Positions 45,658 through 56,215 are shown, counted from the first letter of the stretch. The stretch is 64,000 nucleotides of DNA from an uncultured Acinetobacter sp. (GCA_947306495.1 CAMZGT010000001.1:62001-126000); one strand, 5' to 3'. Notes: generated by a model not told the origin, from the letters alone. Numbers and translations are program-made.

Positions 45658-46956
45658 TTATATTTCACCAACTAAGTCATACTCTGTCGCACCAATTATT
45701 TTAACTTGTTCAATATCACCCGGAGTAACAATTTTATCTGTTTTAATACTTACTATACCGTCAACTTCAGGAGCATCAAACTCACTGCGTGCAACAATTT
45801 CACCATCATCTGAATATGCTTCGATAATACATGGAATAGTTTTACCGACAAAACTTTTATTACGCTCAAGAGATATATCTTGCTGAATTTCCATAAGCTT
45901 TCTATATCTCTCTTTTGCAATCTTAGCAGGAACTCTATTTTTCATATTATAAGACGGAGTACCCTTTTCTCTTGAATACGTAAAAACACCGACTCTGTCA
46001 AATTTCATGTCTTTCACAAATTGTACAAGATGCTCAAAATATTCTTCTGTTTCTCCCGGATATCCAACTATAAATGTTGTTCTGATTGAAACATCCGGAA
46101 TTTGTTTCCTTAGATTTTCTATCATAGGACGATAGTCAAAACTTGGTCGATTCATAAGTTTTAACATTTCAGGGTGTGAATGTTGAAGCGGAATATCTAT
46201 GTATTTTACCACTTTATCCAGTGTTGCTATGGCATTAATAAGTTCATCATTTAATGTAGTCGGGTATGCATACATAAAACGTATCCAGCCTAAATCTTCT
46301 ATTTTATTAAGCTCTTTCAACAATTCTACAAGCATCGGTTTTTTATATAAATCAATACCGTATCCTGTTGTATCCTGCGCGATCAAAATAATTTCAGTTA
46401 CACCCTTTTTGACGAGTTTTTTAGCTTCTGAAATTATATCTTCCATTCTTCTAGAATGATAATCGCCTCGCAAATACGGAATTACACAGTAACCACAGCG
46501 ATAATGACAACCGTCAGCTATTTTTATATAAGAGCTTGCACCCATCGTAATTTGTTGTCTTTCAACTATTTCAGGGTAAATATAGTTAGGCTTTTCGCTA
46601 ACTTCAACTTCATAACCCTTATCAATATTTTTGATTACATCCACTATCTTATTGAAGTCAGTTGCTCCGACCATTCCTACTATTTCAGGAATTTCCTTTT
46701 TTAGTTCTTTAGAATGTTTTTGAGCAAGACAACCCGCTACAATCACTTTTTTACCTTGTTCAACCAATTCAAGGATTGTCGAAATTGATTCTCTTTCCGC
46801 ATCACAAATAAAAGAACAAGTATTAACAATAACAATATCTGTTTCGTTTTCGTCAAGAGTTATTTCGTACCCGTTTTGAGTAAGTATACCCAATATCAAT
46901 TCAGAATCAACTAAATTTTTTGCACATCCGTGACTTATAAGAGCTATCTTTTTCAT
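45658..46956 (-). CDS. rimO: ribosomal protein S12 methylthiotransferase
   Basis: 432 aa radical-SAM methylthiotransferase. The N-terminal UPF0004 domain has cluster cysteines in SHGCAKNLVDSE, NTCSF and VAGCLAQ. The radical-SAM CxxxCxxC is CHYRCGYC near residue 149, followed by the RimO-style VIPYLRGDYHSR. A C-terminal TRAM domain covers about 365-432. It methylthiolates Asp of ribosomal protein uS12. Minus-strand TGG-TATTAT lies 6 nt before the ATG with no ribosome site, so probably leaderless. It follows the DUF486 gene by 23 bp. Confidence 0.93.
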   Translation of the reverse strand: MKKIALISHGCAKNLVDSELILGILTQNGYEITLDENETDIVIVNTCSFICDAERESISTILELVEQGKKVIVAGCLAQKHSKELKKEIPEIVGMVGATDFNKIVDVIKNIDKGYEVEVSEKPNYIYPEIVERQQITMGASSYIKIADGCHYRCGYCVIPYLRGDYHSRRMEDIISEAKKLVKKGVTEIILIAQDTTGYGIDLYKKPMLVELLKELNKIEDLGWIRFMYAYPTTLNDELINAIATLDKVVKYIDIPLQHSHPEMLKLMNRPSFDYRPMIENLRKQIPDVSIRTTFIVGYPGETEEYFEHLVQFVKDMKFDRVGVFTYSREKGTPSYNMKNRVPAKIAKERYRKLMEIQQDISLERNKSFVGKTIPCIIEAYSDDGEIVARSEFDAPEVDGIVSIKTDKIVTPGDIEQVKIIGATEYDLVGEI

Positions 46957-46979
46957 AAAATTATAATACCATGCGTACT

Positions 46980-47315
46980 CTATTTTTTAAATATGAAAAA
47001 TACGGCAAGAATTATAAAAATAAAACCTATAAGATAGTTCCATTTGAATTGCTCTTTTAAGTACAAAACCGAAAAAAATGAAAAAACCAAAAGAGTTATA
47101 ACTTCTTGAATAGTTTTGAGTTGAGTCGCATTATAACAATCATATCCAATTCTGTTTGCAGGCACCTGAAAACAGTATTCAAAAAAAGCAATACCCCAAC
47201 TTGCAAGAATCACAACAAATAACGGTAACCCTCTGAATTTTAGATGTCCGTACCAAGCAAATGTCATGAATATATTTGATATAAGCAATAAAACAATCGG
47301 TGTTAAATATCTCAT
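46980..47315 (-). CDS. DMT-family small membrane protein (DUF486)
   Basis: 111 aa with four membrane helices. FMTFAWYGHLKF, FFEYCFQVPANRIGY and LKTIQEVITL are characteristic of DUF486, small four-helix relatives of the drug/metabolite transporters. Function unknown; possibly dimeric transport. Minus-strand TGT-TAAAAT lies 6 nt before the ATG, giving another leaderless candidate. Confidence 0.85.
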   Translation of the reverse strand: MRYLTPIVLLLISNIFMTFAWYGHLKFRGLPLFVVILASWGIAFFEYCFQVPANRIGYDCYNATQLKTIQEVITLLVFSFFSVLYLKEQFKWNYLIGFIFIILAVFFIFKK

Positions 47316-47366
47316 ATAAAAATTTTAACAAAAAATACAATATTTTGTTATTTTTTATATTTTTAA

Positions 47367-48017
47367 TTATTCGCCTATTTTCATAACCATAGGTATCTTA
47401 CCAATTTCACGAATTTGGCGTTCAAATTCTGTAATATCAACACTAATAGCATCAAAAGTATTATAATGCATAGGAATAATAGCACTTGCACCAAGCCATT
47501 CTGCTGCTTTTACAGCATGTTCAATATCCATAGTGTATTTTCCGCCTATAGGTAATATAGCTATATCTGGTTGATAAACCTCTCCTATCATCTTCATTTC
47601 TGTGCTTAAGCTTGTATCACCGGCATGATAGATTGTTTGACCATCTATATCAAAAACAAAACCGCAAGGAGACCCGGCATAATGTCCGTCAGGAGTTGTG
47701 CTAGAGTGAAAAGCTGGAACTGCAACAACTCTTCCCCAACTATATTCCTGCCAAGCTCCCAACCCTATATCTATCGCTTTTGCTCCTTGTTTTGAACAAT
47801 AGTTCGCAAGTTCAAAAATAGCAGTAATAGGAGCACTTGTCATTCTTGATATTTCAATTGCGCTTCCCAGATGGTCGCCATGTCCGTGGGTTACAAAAAT
47901 ATTGTATATATTTTCAGGCTTATAATTTTGCACACAAACCAAAAACGGGTCTATAAGAAATTTTTTTCCATTCGTTTCTATTTCAAATGCGCTATGTCCT
48001 AAATAATGTATTTTCAT
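47367..48017 (-). CDS. UPF0173 metallo-beta-lactamase-fold hydrolase
   Basis: 216 aa. The metal motif FVTHGHGDHLG near residue 43, the second His in AVPAFHSS, IYHAGDTSLS and the C-terminal PMHYNTF give the full set of ligands for a di-metal MBL site. The family (UPF0173, YtkL-like) is widely conserved with unknown substrate. AGGAAG before the ATG. It follows the HxlR regulator by 11 bp and is probably in one transcript with it. Confidence 0.9.
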   Translation of the reverse strand: MKIHYLGHSAFEIETNGKKFLIDPFLVCVQNYKPENIYNIFVTHGHGDHLGSAIEISRMTSAPITAIFELANYCSKQGAKAIDIGLGAWQEYSWGRVVAVPAFHSSTTPDGHYAGSPCGFVFDIDGQTIYHAGDTSLSTEMKMIGEVYQPDIAILPIGGKYTMDIEHAVKAAEWLGASAIIPMHYNTFDAISVDITEFERQIREIGKIPMVMKIGE

Positions 48018-48028
48018 GTTCTTGCTTC

Positions 48029-48370
48029 CTATCTGTTTAATTTCTCTTGTAATTTTCTCAATTTTTTATACTCTTGGCCCCATTTTTGCATAGCTTCTAC
48101 AACCGGCCTTAGCGTATACCCTATATCTGTTAAATAATATTCTACACATTTTTCTTTTGTGTCTGCTTCTTCTCTGATAACAAGACCGTCTTCTTCCATC
48201 TCTTTAAGACAAGCACTAAGAACCTTTGGCGTGCATCCCAATTTTTTCTTAAGCTCGGAAAATCTTAATTCTTGTTTAAGTAATTCTTTGACTATTAATA
48301 TTTTCCACCTTGCTCCGACAAGTTGTAAAATAACACTTACCGGATTTGATGAAATATCTTTGTAATCCAT
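48029..48370 (-). CDS. HxlR-family transcriptional regulator
   Basis: 113 aa winged-helix protein. VGARWKILIVKELL, LRFSELKKKLGCTPKVLSACLKEMEEDGLV and the wing region EYYLTDIGYTLRPV are typical HxlR features. Members sense redox, aldehydes or electrophiles and often control adjacent genes, here perhaps the MBL-fold hydrolase. The family's sensing Cys near the N-terminus is absent; a Cys is present in the recognition helix (LGCTPKVL). Confidence 0.9.
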   Translation of the reverse strand: MDYKDISSNPVSVILQLVGARWKILIVKELLKQELRFSELKKKLGCTPKVLSACLKEMEEDGLVIREEADTKEKCVEYYLTDIGYTLRPVVEAMQKWGQEYKKLRKLQEKLNR

Positions 48371-48400
48371 AATTATACCTAAATCTAACCTAACAATTTT

Positions 48401-48715
48401 TTAATTATCTTTTTCTGCAGAATTCCATAATTCCGTTAACTTATCTTTAATCCCCATTCTTCCGAACCATTTTGATACAAAACGTTCCTCATAACCGAGT
48501 CCCCCATTAATTTTAGTACAATCATTCAAAGCAAATACAGCTTCAGAGATAGATATTCTGACAAAAAAATGAGGTTGAGTATATTTGGATAAATCCATCC
48601 AGATTTTTATATTATTGTATTTTGCAACACTTACGTTTCTGGAACTGTGCGCATCTGATTGCTCTTGTATAAGAAAATTTTTAAAACTATCTTCCAAATC
48701 TTTAAATGTAGCCAT
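48401..48715 (-). CDS. protein of unknown function
   Basis: 104 aa, no family recognised. Mixed alpha/beta composition with aromatic patches (KIWMDLSKYTQPHFFVRISISEA); no signal peptide or membrane helix. AAAGGAA precedes the ATG. It sits 16 bp after the UPF0210 gene on the same strand and probably shares its transcript. Confidence 0.6.
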   Translation of the reverse strand: MATFKDLEDSFKNFLIQEQSDAHSSRNVSVAKYNNIKIWMDLSKYTQPHFFVRISISEAVFALNDCTKINGGLGYEERFVSKWFGRMGIKDKLTELWNSAEKDN

Positions 48716-48731
48716 TTTTTATTACTTTCCT

Positions 48732-50099
48732 TTAATTATTTAAACTATGAATAGGAGCAGGAATTCTGCCGCCTCTTAAGACGAAATCCGCAGAAGAAAG
48801 TTTGTTAACTTTCATTATAGGAGCTTCTCCAAGAAGTCCACCATATATTACCTTATCACCTTCTTTTTTATTGGGCGCAGGTATAATCCTTGCCGCTGTA
48901 GTTTTTTTATTTATCATACCAATTGCCATTTCATCCGCTATCATACCGGCAATCGTGGTATAAGGTGTATCTCCCGGTATTGCAATCATATCCAACCCAA
49001 CAGAGCAAACACAAGTCATTGCTTCTAATTTATCAAAAGTCAAATATCCTTTTTCTGCAGCTTCTATCATGCCTGCATCTTCAGAAACAGGAATAAATGC
49101 ACCTGACAAACCGCCGACATACGAACTTGCCATAATTCCGCCCTTTTTAACGGCATCATTAAGCATAGCAAGCGCAGCTGTTGTTCCGTGTGCACCCGCG
49201 TGTTCAAGTCCCATTGCTTGGAAAATTTGCGCAACACTGTCTCCTACCACAGGAGTCGGAGCTAATGATAAATCAATTACACCAAAGGGAACATTAAGTT
49301 TTTTTGCAAGTTTTCTGCCGACTAACTCTCCGGTACCCGTAATTTTGTATGCTGTTTGCTTAATCTTATTTGATAATTCACCCATATCAGCCTTTTTGTC
49401 TAAATCCAAAATAGCCGCTCTTACTACACCGGGGCCGGAAACTCCAATATTTAGAGCACATTCCGGTTCTCCATATCCGCAATATGCGCCTGCCATAAAC
49501 GGATTATCGCTAACTGAATTACAAAAAACTACAAGTTTTGCTGCGCCAATTCCATCTCTTTCGGATGTTAACTCTGCTGATTTTTTAATTGTTTCCGCCA
49601 TCTTTAAAACAGCATCCATATTTATACCTGCTTTAGATGTGCCTACGTTTACAGACGAACAAAGTTTTTCAGTTATAGCCAAAGCTTCGGGAATTGATTC
49701 AATAAGAGCTGAATCGCCTTTTGTGAAACCTTTCTCCACAAGTGCTGAATACCCGCCTATAAAGTCTATACCTAAGTTTTCGGCACAACCATCCAACGTT
49801 TTAGCTATTTTCAAATAATCCTTAACTTTACAAGCTTCGCCTACCAAAGAAATCGGCGTTACAGCAATTCTTTTGTTTACAATAGGAATTGAATAGTCAT
49901 TTTCTATTTCATCAGCATATTTAACAAGATTCTGAGCATATTTGTCCAATTTGTATTTTATTTTGTCACAGACAATATTTACATCTTCAGACAAACAATC
50001 TCTCAGGCTTATTGTAAGCGTCACAGTTCTTATATCAAAATTGTGAAGCTTTATCATATTAATTGTTTCAAGAATTAAATTTTCGTCAAAAATAGTCAT
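48732..50099 (-). CDS. UPF0210/DUF711 family protein
   Basis: 455 aa. It matches the DUF711 (PFL-like fold) family in length and in segments such as [42 protein letters not shown] and the glycine-rich [17 protein letters not shown]. The family is usually encoded beside a small ACT-domain protein; that partner is not recognisable here. Function unknown. The region upstream has TATAAT 23 nt from the ATG without a ribosome site, giving a short unusual leader. Confidence 0.88.
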   Translation of the reverse strand: MTIFDENLILETINMIKLHNFDIRTVTLTISLRDCLSEDVNIVCDKIKYKLDKYAQNLVKYADEIENDYSIPIVNKRIAVTPISLVGEACKVKDYLKIAKTLDGCAENLGIDFIGGYSALVEKGFTKGDSALIESIPEALAITEKLCSSVNVGTSKAGINMDAVLKMAETIKKSAELTSERDGIGAAKLVVFCNSVSDNPFMAGAYCGYGEPECALNIGVSGPGVVRAAILDLDKKADMGELSNKIKQTAYKITGTGELVGRKLAKKLNVPFGVIDLSLAPTPVVGDSVAQIFQAMGLEHAGAHGTTAALAMLNDAVKKGGIMASSYVGGLSGAFIPVSEDAGMIEAAEKGYLTFDKLEAMTCVCSVGLDMIAIPGDTPYTTIAGMIADEMAIGMINKKTTAARIIPAPNKKEGDKVIYGGLLGEAPIMKVNKLSSADFVLRGGRIPAPIHSLNN

Positions 50100-50201
50100 A
50101 GTCCAAACAATTGTAACATATTATAGGGTATAATAGCAAAATATTTTTCTCTATTAAGCAAAGGTTAATATATGATACAATTTAATAAAAAGAGGTGTAA
50201 T

Positions 50202-51749
50202 ATGGATAAACAAGAAATTTTTATAAACTTAAGAGAAGAATTTTCCAGAAAATTAGAACCTGCAAATTACGAAGCAAACATATCAAGTTGGAATTTTTAC
50301 ACAAATTCGACGGAAGAAAATATGCAAAAAATGCAAGAAGCTGATGATACTGTTTCAAATTTATACAAGGATAAAATTTTTTATGAAAAATTTCTTTCTA
50401 TTGATAAAAGTAAGCTCTGTAAACACGAAGCCAAACAGTTAAAAGATATTTTGCGCATCTTTGATGAAGAATTGAACACAGGTGATGCAAAAAAAGCTTT
50501 ACGGGAAAAAGAAAATGAGATAGCAAGAAAATATAATTCTTATATTCCCATGCTGGACGGAAAAGAAATTACAAATGTTAAAATTGCCCAAATACTTCAA
50601 ACAGAAGTCGACTCTGAAATCAGGAGAAAAGCATATGAGGCCAAAATAAAAGGTGGTGATTTAATCGCTAATGATTTAATTGAATTTATAAAAATGCGCA
50701 ATAATTATGCTAAAACGAAAGGATATAATAACTTTTTTGAATATAAACTAAAAGAAGCCTATGACGTTAATATAGAACAATTAGAAAAACTTATAGACGA
50801 AGTTTACTCAAACGCTCATGATAAAATTGCTTTCATACAAAAAGAAACTCAACAAGAATTAAAAGATTTTTTTCAAGTTGAAACCTTAAAACCGTGGCAT
50901 TATGGTTTTCTGTTGGATTCTAATCCTGAAAAAGGTGTCAACGAAATTCTTAAAAAGAATAATATTGAGGAAATTTCAAAACAAACTTATATGGGAATGG
51001 GTTACAATATTGATAAAATGATAGAAGACGGGAAACTGACTCTTGATTTATATCCGAGGAAAGGTAAAAATACTCACGGTTTTTGTTTTGGAATTAAAGC
51101 CGGTGAAGATTCAAGAATTCTTGCAAACCTGATAAACAACACGAATAGCCTGGATACCCTAAACCACGAAATGGGTCATTGCATATACGATTTAGGAATT
51201 TTAAATACATTACCGTATTTTGACCAAGAACCTGCTTCTTCAGCTTTCACGGAAGCTATTGCTATGATGATGGGTGATATTATAAAAAAGGAAAATATTT
51301 TAAAAGATTTAATTCCACAAAATTTATTCATAAAATTCCAAAACTCGCACAAAAAAGACGAAGCAAAATTTATATCACGAAGCCTGCAAATTATAGACTT
51401 CGAACGTGAATTTTATAAAAATCCCGACCAAAATCCGGCAAATTTATGGCAAAATATTAAACAAAAATATTTAAACAGAAACGAGGAAGCAAATAATGAA
51501 TGGGCAACTATTCCGCACTACTTATCACATCCTTCGTATTATCAAAACTATTTTAGGGCAACGCTTATGAAAGCTCAAATATATAATCACCTGAAATCTG
51601 TTTTAGGTAATATTACAGAAAATAAATCTACTGCTGAATATTTAATAAAAAATATTTTTTCTTACGGCGCATCTGTTGATGAATATGATCTGATTAAGCA
51701 GTTAACAGGTAAAGATTTTTCGGCAAAAGATTTTATAAAATCATTATAA
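50202..51749 (+). CDS. M2-like (gluzincin) metallopeptidase
   Basis: 515 aa from the second Met (MDKQEIF) because AGAGGTG lies just before it. Zinc motif NHEMGHCIYD near residue 323 with the third ligand Glu in FTEAIAMMMGD, 29 residues downstream, the spacing of angiotensin-converting-enzyme-like M2 peptidases; oligoendopeptidases (M3) are the alternative. No signal peptide, so it is probably cytoplasmic and trims oligopeptides. It converges on uvrB with a 1-bp gap. Confidence 0.8.
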   Translation: MDKQEIFINLREEFSRKLEPANYEANISSWNFYTNSTEENMQKMQEADDTVSNLYKDKIFYEKFLSIDKSKLCKHEAKQLKDILRIFDEELNTGDAKKALREKENEIARKYNSYIPMLDGKEITNVKIAQILQTEVDSEIRRKAYEAKIKGGDLIANDLIEFIKMRNNYAKTKGYNNFFEYKLKEAYDVNIEQLEKLIDEVYSNAHDKIAFIQKETQQELKDFFQVETLKPWHYGFLLDSNPEKGVNEILKKNNIEEISKQTYMGMGYNIDKMIEDGKLTLDLYPRKGKNTHGFCFGIKAGEDSRILANLINNTNSLDTLNHEMGHCIYDLGILNTLPYFDQEPASSAFTEAIAMMMGDIIKKENILKDLIPQNLFIKFQNSHKKDEAKFISRSLQIIDFEREFYKNPDQNPANLWQNIKQKYLNRNEEANNEWATIPHYLSHPSYYQNYFRATLMKAQIYNHLKSVLGNITENKSTAEYLIKNIFSYGASVDEYDLIKQLTGKDFSAKDFIKSL

Positions 51750-51750
51750 G

Positions 51751-53733
51751 TTATACCATCTCACGTAATTTCTTTAACTGATCACGAATTTCTGCCGCAC
51801 GCTCAAAATCAAGTATTTTGGCAGCTTTGTGCATATCTTTTTCAAGTTTTGTTATAAGTTTTGGTAAATCTTTTTTATCAATGCCTAAATCCACCATCTC
51901 TTCAGCAACAATATCTTCTAAATCACGATAACTTGCAACCAACGACAACAAATTATTCTCGATAGGCTTTTTAATAGTTTTAGGAATAATTCCGTATTTT
52001 TTGTTATGCTCAAGTTGAATTTCCCGTCTGCGTGTTGTTTCTTCAATTGCTCTTGCCATCGAATCTGTTATTTTATCAGCATACATAATAACCTCACCGC
52101 AAGAATTTCTTGCCGCACGACCTATTGTTTGAATCAGACTCGTATCAGACCTTAAAAATCCTTCCTTATCAGCATCCATAATTGCAACAAGCGAGACTTC
52201 AGGGATATCAAGTCCTTCTCTTAGAAGGTTTACACCAATCAAAACATCAAATTCACCCAGCCTTAAATCTCTCAAAATTTCAACACGCTCAATTGACTTG
52301 ATTCCGCTATGCAGATATCTTACTCGTATTCCATCCTGTAAGAAATAATCGCACAAATCCTCTGCCATACGTTTGGTTAAGGTAGTTATCAAGACTCTTT
52401 CATCCTTCTTGGCACGTTTGGCTATTTCAACCTTTAAATCTGCAATCTGTGTTTCAATAGGTCTGACACTAATCTTAGGGTCAACTAATCCCGTAGGACG
52501 AATAATTTGTTCAACAAGCTGCTCTGATGTTTCTTTCTCAAAATCTCCGGGAGTTGCGGAAATATATATCTTCTGCCCAACTTTATTAAAAAATTCATCC
52601 CATTTTAAAGGCCTGTTATCCTTTGCACATGGAAGCCTGAATCCAAAATCTATAAGGGTCTGTTTTCTTGAAGCATCACCATGGTACATTCCGTTTAACT
52701 GAGGAAGAGTTACATGGGATTCGTCTATAACTGTTAAAAAATCGCCCCTGAAATAGTCTAATAAGGTTGCAGGTGCAGAACCTACAGGACGACGTTCAAT
52801 GATTCTGGAATAATTTTCAATTCCTGTGCAATAACCCATTTCCTTTATCATTTCCATATCGTATTTTACGCGCTGCTGAAGTCTTTGAGATTCAAGAATT
52901 TTGTTTTCAGCTTCAAGCTCTGCAACACGGTTCTTTAACTCTGCTCGAATCATATCCAGAGTTTCGTCTTCATTTTCATCATACGCTATATAATGCACAG
53001 CAGGGTATATATACACAGATTCCGGTGCTTCAATAATTTCTCCGGTTAAGTGGTCAATCCTTACAATTTTTTCTATTTCATCTCCAAAGAAATAAATCCT
53101 TGTTACAACCTTTTCAAATGCAGGCATAATCTCTAAAATATCGCCCCTTGCTCTGAAAGTTGAACGTTCAAGCTCTAAGTCATTCCTTGTATAACGTGTC
53201 ATTACAAGGTGCTTAATTAAATCATTCCGCTCCAAAGTATCACCTACGGAAATTTTGATAGTTCCCTTAAAATAACTTTCCGGCAACCCTAAACCATATA
53301 TACAACTCACTGAAGCCACAATGATTACATCGTTACGCTCATAAAGACTTCTTGTTGTATTATGCCTCAATCGGTCAATTTCATCATTAATACTTGCAGA
53401 TTTTTCTATATAAGTATCTGTTCTCGGAATATAAGCCTCCGGTTGGTAATAATCATAGTATGAGATAAAATATTCAACCGCATTATTAGGAAAAAGCTCT
53501 TTAAATTCATTATATAATTGAGCAGCAAGAGTTTTATTGTGTGCAATAATTAAAGTAGGTTTCTGAACACGCTCAATTACATTAGCAATAGTAAATGTTT
53601 TACCTGAGCCTGTTATACCTAAAAGAGTCTGCGCATCATCACCATTATTCAACCCGTCAACCAACTGCTCTATAGCCTTTGGCTGGTCGCCTGAAGGACG
53701 ATATTTTGAAACTATCTCAAATTTCCTTTGCAT
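51751..53733 (-). CDS. uvrB: excinuclease ABC subunit B
   Basis: 660 aa from [17 protein letters not shown]; the longer track start has no support. Walker [11 protein letters not shown] near residue 37, the damage-wedging beta-hairpin [12 protein letters not shown], helicase motifs ([29 protein letters not shown]) and a C-terminal UVR domain ([20 protein letters not shown]) are complete. UvrB verifies lesions in nucleotide excision repair with UvrA and UvrC. Minus-strand TATAAT (53740-53745) lies 6 nt before the ATG, so the mRNA is probably leaderless. Confidence 0.97.
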   Translation of the reverse strand: MQRKFEIVSKYRPSGDQPKAIEQLVDGLNNGDDAQTLLGITGSGKTFTIANVIERVQKPTLIIAHNKTLAAQLYNEFKELFPNNAVEYFISYYDYYQPEAYIPRTDTYIEKSASINDEIDRLRHNTTRSLYERNDVIIVASVSCIYGLGLPESYFKGTIKISVGDTLERNDLIKHLVMTRYTRNDLELERSTFRARGDILEIMPAFEKVVTRIYFFGDEIEKIVRIDHLTGEIIEAPESVYIYPAVHYIAYDENEDETLDMIRAELKNRVAELEAENKILESQRLQQRVKYDMEMIKEMGYCTGIENYSRIIERRPVGSAPATLLDYFRGDFLTVIDESHVTLPQLNGMYHGDASRKQTLIDFGFRLPCAKDNRPLKWDEFFNKVGQKIYISATPGDFEKETSEQLVEQIIRPTGLVDPKISVRPIETQIADLKVEIAKRAKKDERVLITTLTKRMAEDLCDYFLQDGIRVRYLHSGIKSIERVEILRDLRLGEFDVLIGVNLLREGLDIPEVSLVAIMDADKEGFLRSDTSLIQTIGRAARNSCGEVIMYADKITDSMARAIEETTRRREIQLEHNKKYGIIPKTIKKPIENNLLSLVASYRDLEDIVAEEMVDLGIDKKDLPKLITKLEKDMHKAAKILDFERAAEIRDQLKKLREMV

Positions 53734-53739
53734 GACAAC

Positions 53740-53745
53740 ATTATA
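53740..53745 (-). promoter_or_regulatory. -10 element of leaderless uvrB promoter
   Basis: Minus-strand TATAAT, then GTTGTC and the ATG. No LexA-like operator was identified by eye. Confidence 0.5.
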
Positions 53746-53829
53746 CACAAAAAGGAGTTGCTTTTTTACAAAAAAGAAAGCGAAAAATAACATTACAAAA
53801 TAGTTCTTAAGGACTACTTCCTAAGTAGA

Positions 53830-53858
53830 TTAAGAAGAGGTGAAACCAATGCTATAAT
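53830..53858 (+). promoter_or_regulatory. promoter of the candidate RNA at 53865
   Basis: TTAAGA (53830-53835), 17-bp spacer, extended -10 TGCTATAAT (hexamer 53853-53858). It points into a region without a protein gene. Confidence 0.5.
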
Positions 53859-53864
53859 AGTAGT

Positions 53865-53944
53865 GTAAGTCGAAGGCAGCGAGTGATATTGTCGGTTGTT
53901 CGACGAAAAAAATGATTAGGCATTTGTGTGTGTGTTCGGCTTAC
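53865..53944 (+). ncRNA. candidate small structured RNA
   Basis: Starts about 7 nt after a good promoter. The ends GTAAGTCGAA and TTCGGCTTAC pair over 10 positions (one G-U), closing an 80-nt domain. The same 5' GTCGAA can alternatively pair with TTCGAC at 53899-53904. No ORF of note. No Rho-independent terminator directly after it. It does not show the SRP-RNA GGAA motif or other features that would let me name it. Confidence 0.4.
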
Positions 53945-54105
53945 TTCTTTAGAAACCAAAATCTTTTCTTCATAATAATTAGCCTTGCTCCTTTTGCTTC
54001 TCTTCCGAAAGGGGCTTTATTATCGGCAGGAATAAATATAAGAGTATATCGTCCGGCTTTTGTTAAAACTACCGTTCTTGTTTAAATCTTTTTAAATGAT
54101 ACTGT
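53945..54105. other. intergenic remainder between uvrB and the orphan gene
   Basis: No gene seen. GCTCCTTT (about 53996) and AAAGGGGC (about 54009) can pair over 8 positions and are followed by TTTATTAT, a possible terminator of the candidate RNA about 65 nt downstream of its closing stem. Confidence 0.3.
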
Positions 54106-54738
54106 TCAATTATCATTTTGAATTAATTCCTGATTTTTTATAGCCTCTATTTCCATTTCAATGATATTCGCTTTATTCGCCCAGTATTCCGGATTAGGAA
54201 TATCGTCACAAGACAACATTCTTGCAATATATGCCAGTGCTAATCTTTTTTCGTCAACAGTAGACGTTCTATTTGGTATATTTTTTTTCATTTCTGCAAA
54301 AACATCATTAAACGATTCCGTTTTAATTCCATTTTCATTTTTCCAGTTGTTCAAATCCCTGTAATGGTTACTTCTGTCAATCATAGCATTGTTTTTCATT
54401 CTGCTCCATTCAGTTTTAACATCTTCCGGAAGATCATTACACGCTAACACTTTATCACAATATTCTATGTATGTATCGTAATAATTAATCCAATATTTCT
54501 CTCGTTGCTCTCTGGAATCAAAGTTAGGTTCCGGTTTATTCCAAACACTATCAGTATATTCTTTCCATTCTTTTACAATATCTTGCCAATTTTCAGTATT
54601 TTTTGTTGCAAAACTCACTGTATCTAATCCGCCACCTTGTTCTAGTAATGAAACTTCTTTTTGAGTTAATTCCAATTTCTTTGCTTTATTTTCATTAGAT
54701 AATTTTATAACTCCAAATAAACGATTAATTTGCACCAT
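54106..54738 (-). CDS. protein of unknown function
   Basis: 210 aa from MVQINRLFGVIK, preceded by AAGGAG; the longer ORF start is in AT-rich non-coding sequence. No family recognised. Rich in Trp, Asn, Glu and Lys with several predicted helices (NWQDIVKEWKEYTDSVW, YDTYIEYCDKVLACNDLPEDV), apparently soluble and all-alpha. Lone gene with its own ribosome site, divergent from the M16 peptidase. Confidence 0.6.
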   Translation of the reverse strand: MVQINRLFGVIKLSNENKAKKLELTQKEVSLLEQGGGLDTVSFATKNTENWQDIVKEWKEYTDSVWNKPEPNFDSREQREKYWINYYDTYIEYCDKVLACNDLPEDVKTEWSRMKNNAMIDRSNHYRDLNNWKNENGIKTESFNDVFAEMKKNIPNRTSTVDEKRLALAYIARMLSCDDIPNPEYWANKANIIEMEIEAIKNQELIQNDN

Positions 54739-54887
54739 ATTTATACTCCTTATTTTTTTAATTATAAATAATTTTATATAATGTATTACGGCACAAATTT
54801 TCAAAACTTTAACTAAAGATATTCTCTCTTTACAAATATTTACAATCATAACAATTTTAAGCTATAATGATTCCTAGAGAGGTTAAT

Positions 54888-56213
54888 ATGAAGAAAACAT
54901 TAGTAAAATACCCATTCTTGACTAAGGATGTTGAAATATATGAACAAGAGAACGGACATAAGATTGTTTTAGCACACAAAGAAGGTGACATGGTTAATGT
55001 GTCATCATGGGTTAAAACAGGTTCAATAAACGAAAATGACAAAAATAACGGCATTTCTCACTTTCTCGAACACCTTATGTTTAAAGGCACTCACAAGCAT
55101 AAAGCCGGCGAATTTGACCATATACTTGAAGCTCGCGGAGCTATCGTTAATGCAGCGACTTGGAAAGACTATACTTTCTACTATGTTACTCTGCCAAAAG
55201 GTGAAAACGAAGAAAACTTTAACCTCGCAATAGAACTCCACGCAGATATGATGACAGACCCTATTGTACCTGATTACGAAATGGGAGCACCGTTTGATAT
55301 TAACGATAAAACTGTTACCGACAAACGTGAACGTCACGTTGTAATAGAAGAAATTCGTATGCGCAAAGACCAACCTTGGACAAAGGTTTATAATGCCGTT
55401 AATAATGCTATGTACACTTCACATCCTTATAAACGTGACGTAATCGGAACCCCTGAAATTATTTCACAAGTTTCTCAATCCGAAATAATGGATTACTATA
55501 GAACTTTTTATTCGCCAAAGAACGTTACAACAATAGTTGTTGGCGACTTTGATTCGGAAAAAGTTTTGCAAAAAATAGTCAATGAATTCAATTGGGGAGA
55601 ACGTCCGGAACCGCCTGAAAGAAATATTCAGCCGGACAAACCTATTGAAAAACAAGCTTATATAGAAAATAAAGCAAATATTAATTCTTCATTTATGATG
55701 TTTGGCTTCCTGGGTGTTCCTGCCAAAGACCTTAAAAATCTTATTGCATTAGAAATGCTGTCTGTTATTTTAGGAGAAGGAACCAGTTCAAGATTATATC
55801 AAAATCTAATTGAAAACCAAGATAAACAAATCTTTAATATTATTGATTCAGAAAATTATGCCTTCCGTGACGGATCTAATTTCTTTATACAGGCCAACTT
55901 TAACCCTGAATACAAAGAAAAAGCCATTGAACTTGTAAAAACAGAAATTGAAAAACTTAAATGCGGAATTTCAGAAAGAGAGCTAAATAAAGCTAAGAAA
56001 AAATTGAAATCAGAATTTGCTTGTGAAGTTGAAACAGTTTCAGATATTGGCGAATCAATAGGTTACTACATGACTGTCTGTGATGATTTATCTTTGGCAG
56101 AAGATTATATTCCTATCTGTGAAAGTATTACTGCCAATGATTTAACAGAGGCTGCAAAGAAATATCTCAATCTTAACCACGCAGCTATTTCGCTTTTGCT
56201 GCCGAAAGCATAA
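54888..56213 (+). CDS. M16-family zinc peptidase (pitrilysin/processing-peptidase type)
   Basis: 441 aa from MKKTLVKYPF, with AGAGAGG upstream. The inverted zinc motif HFLEHLMFKGT (HxxEH) is near residue 57 with the downstream Glu ligand in RHVVIEEIRMR. The second M16 domain (about 200-441) lacks the motif, as expected. Homologues degrade peptides or process precursors. No signal peptide, so it is probably cytoplasmic. A 2-bp gap separates it from the convergent phosphoesterase. Confidence 0.92.
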   Translation: MKKTLVKYPFLTKDVEIYEQENGHKIVLAHKEGDMVNVSSWVKTGSINENDKNNGISHFLEHLMFKGTHKHKAGEFDHILEARGAIVNAATWKDYTFYYVTLPKGENEENFNLAIELHADMMTDPIVPDYEMGAPFDINDKTVTDKRERHVVIEEIRMRKDQPWTKVYNAVNNAMYTSHPYKRDVIGTPEIISQVSQSEIMDYYRTFYSPKNVTTIVVGDFDSEKVLQKIVNEFNWGERPEPPERNIQPDKPIEKQAYIENKANINSSFMMFGFLGVPAKDLKNLIALEMLSVILGEGTSSRLYQNLIENQDKQIFNIIDSENYAFRDGSNFFIQANFNPEYKEKAIELVKTEIEKLKCGISERELNKAKKKLKSEFACEVETVSDIGESIGYYMTVCDDLSLAEDYIPICESITANDLTEAAKKYLNLNHAAISLLLPKA

Positions 56214-56215
56214 AA

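Noticed and set aside
49069-49818. 249-aa plus-strand ORF inside UPF0210
   Set aside because: Antisense shadow of a well-conserved gene, with no ribosome site of its own.
53865-53944. Identification of the candidate RNA as 4.5S/SRP RNA or 6S RNA
   Set aside because: GAAGGCAGC superficially resembles the SRP loop, but the GGAA-tetraloop context is missing and the length is far below 6S RNA.
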